Source: Actinomycetales bacterium (GTDB lineage: Bacteria > Actinomycetota > Actinomycetes > S36-B12 > UBA5976). Taken from it: a stretch of DNA of 64,000 bases. The translations under genes and the position numbers were made by a program. Positions 63,362-64,000 of this stretch are shown piece after piece. Where the stretch lies: NCBI GenBank assembly GCA_027484085.1, contig JAIXQF010000010.1, positions 122,970-186,969 on the forward strand. Reading direction: 5' to 3'. Position 1 is the stretch's first letter; each line of letters begins with the position of its first letter. A model generated the notes under the pieces. That model worked only from the letters and a program-made list of their open reading frames with translations, had not been told where the DNA came from and searched no databases.

Positions 63362-64000
63362 ATGACTACCAAGAATGCGGCCAGTTCAAGCAGTAGAAGA
63401 AAGCTTTGGTTAATTACCCCTGTCGTTATGATCGCAACATTGCTTGGAGCATCTCCGGCTCACGCGGCTACAGTCAACGTCACTGTTTCGTGCACTGCGA
63501 ATACAAACTTCACTGCAAATGATGGCGACAACATTGTGTTTACATTCTCTTCAGGATGCACAAATGATTCACAGCTGTTTACATGGAAAGCATGGATAAC
63601 CAATGGTGACTGGTTGACACCTACGAGCGTGGGAGCAAGTATTCCCTCTGGTACACAACTTGAGAAGACTCTTGTGCCAGGCAACTCATCTCGAAATGCT
63701 GGAGATACTGTTGCGTTTGTTGTTCCAGATATCAACAGCGCTTCTTCTGCGTCAAGTTTTCAAATCATCTGGCAAGGAGCTACACCCGTAAATTCTGCGA
63801 CTCCAACAATTTCATCTCATCCAACCGGTAGTACAAAAACCGTCGGAACCCAACTCACTCTTTCAGTTATAGCGACTGCATCTGATGGCGGAACTCTGAC
63901 TTATCAGTGGAAAAAGGGTGGAAACGACATACTTGGAGCAACTTCTGCCAGCTTCACGATCCAAGCTGTTTCTTTGTCGGATGCGGGTGCGTACACCGTA
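63362..64000 (+). CDS. Secreted protein with Ig-like domain (partial, runs off the window)
   Basis: ATG 63362 follows AAAAGGA (63349-63355). The 213 residues seen begin with a basic N-region (SSRRKLWLI), a hydrophobic core and a signal peptidase site SPAHA-A near residue 37. A Thr/Ser/Asn-rich beta domain follows (about 38-140). An Ig-like domain starts near 142: GTQLTLSVIATASDGGTLTY, QWKKGG, then LSDAGAYTV, the YxW and DxGxYxV pattern of I-set/Ig_2 domains. The frame stays open at the window end, so a larger repeat protein is likely. Probably a surface or secreted adhesin-like protein. Confidence 0.85.
   Translation, partial: MTTKNAASSSSRRKLWLITPVVMIATLLGASPAHAATVNVTVSCTANTNFTANDGDNIVFTFSSGCTNDSQLFTWKAWITNGDWLTPTSVGASIPSGTQLEKTLVPGNSSRNAGDTVAFVVPDINSASSASSFQIIWQGATPVNSATPTISSHPTGSTKTVGTQLTLSVIATASDGGTLTYQWKKGGNDILGATSASFTIQAVSLSDAGAYTV

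Overview
The window reads as one chromosomal stretch of an actinobacterium with a small, densely packed genome of moderate GC (by eye just under 50%). The order of housekeeping genes is typically actinobacterial: gltX, leuCD, hup, plsC-gpsA, ddl-thiL, rpmB, recG-rsmD-coaD, DUF177-rpmF-rnc-mutM-smc-ftsY, ffh-rpsP-khpA-rimM-trmD-rplS-lepB-rnhB-DUF2469-yraN-yifB-dprA-xerC, and rpsB-tsf-pyrH-frr-cdsA-rlmN. An NdgR/LtbR-type IclR regulator next to leuCD, a mycothiol-dependent maleylpyruvate isomerase-like protein and frequent GTG starts fit this. The modest GC, short intergenic gaps and many 1-4 bp gene overlaps suggest a streamlined freshwater lineage such as Nanopelagicales (acI, Planktophila-like). 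That placement is inference; no 16S rRNA gene is present.

Layout. 0-7.3 kb: branched-chain amino acid synthesis (end of ilvE, cimA, leuCD with its IclR regulator), plus gltX followed by tRNA-Gln and tRNA-Glu. 7.4-18 kb: hup, phospholipid precursors (plsC, gpsA), a PLP-dependent sulfur amino acid enzyme, ddl, thiL, rpmB, a short DAK2 protein, recG, rsmD, coaD. 17.6-25.9 kb: DUF177-rpmF-rnc-mutM, a DUF3445 haem protein, smc, ftsY. 26-31 kb: accessory genes, namely a secreted protein with a calcium-binding-type repeat, an I78-like lipoprotein, an amidase, an agmatinase-family enzyme and a membrane protein. 31.2-37.7 kb: a molybdenum cofactor island (mocA-like, xdhC and moeA on the minus strand; moaE, moaA, moaD, a TauE/SafE permease and an XdhC-YHS fusion on the plus strand). 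38.5-55.9 kb: the SRP, ribosomal protein and tRNA/rRNA modification block and the rpsB-to-rlmN operon. 56-64 kb: propionyl-CoA synthetase, a Pr6Pr membrane protein, an acyl-CoA dehydrogenase, two exporters, a TetR regulator and the start of a secreted Ig-like protein.

The most unusual points are: (i) four copies of a 21-nt element at an exact 36-bp period just after xerC; (ii) a tiny in-frame reading frame directly after moaA that ends in the same AIGG tail as MoaA; (iii) two palindromes 21 bp apart upstream of the acyl-CoA dehydrogenase; (iv) a lone adenine-type methyltransferase on the opposite strand inside the rpsP-to-rplS operon; (v) an XdhC-YHS fusion beside a TauE permease; and (vi) a possible OmpA-like remnant next to the Ig-like gene at the right edge. 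No CRISPR array, insertion sequence, integrase of mobile type or prophage was seen.
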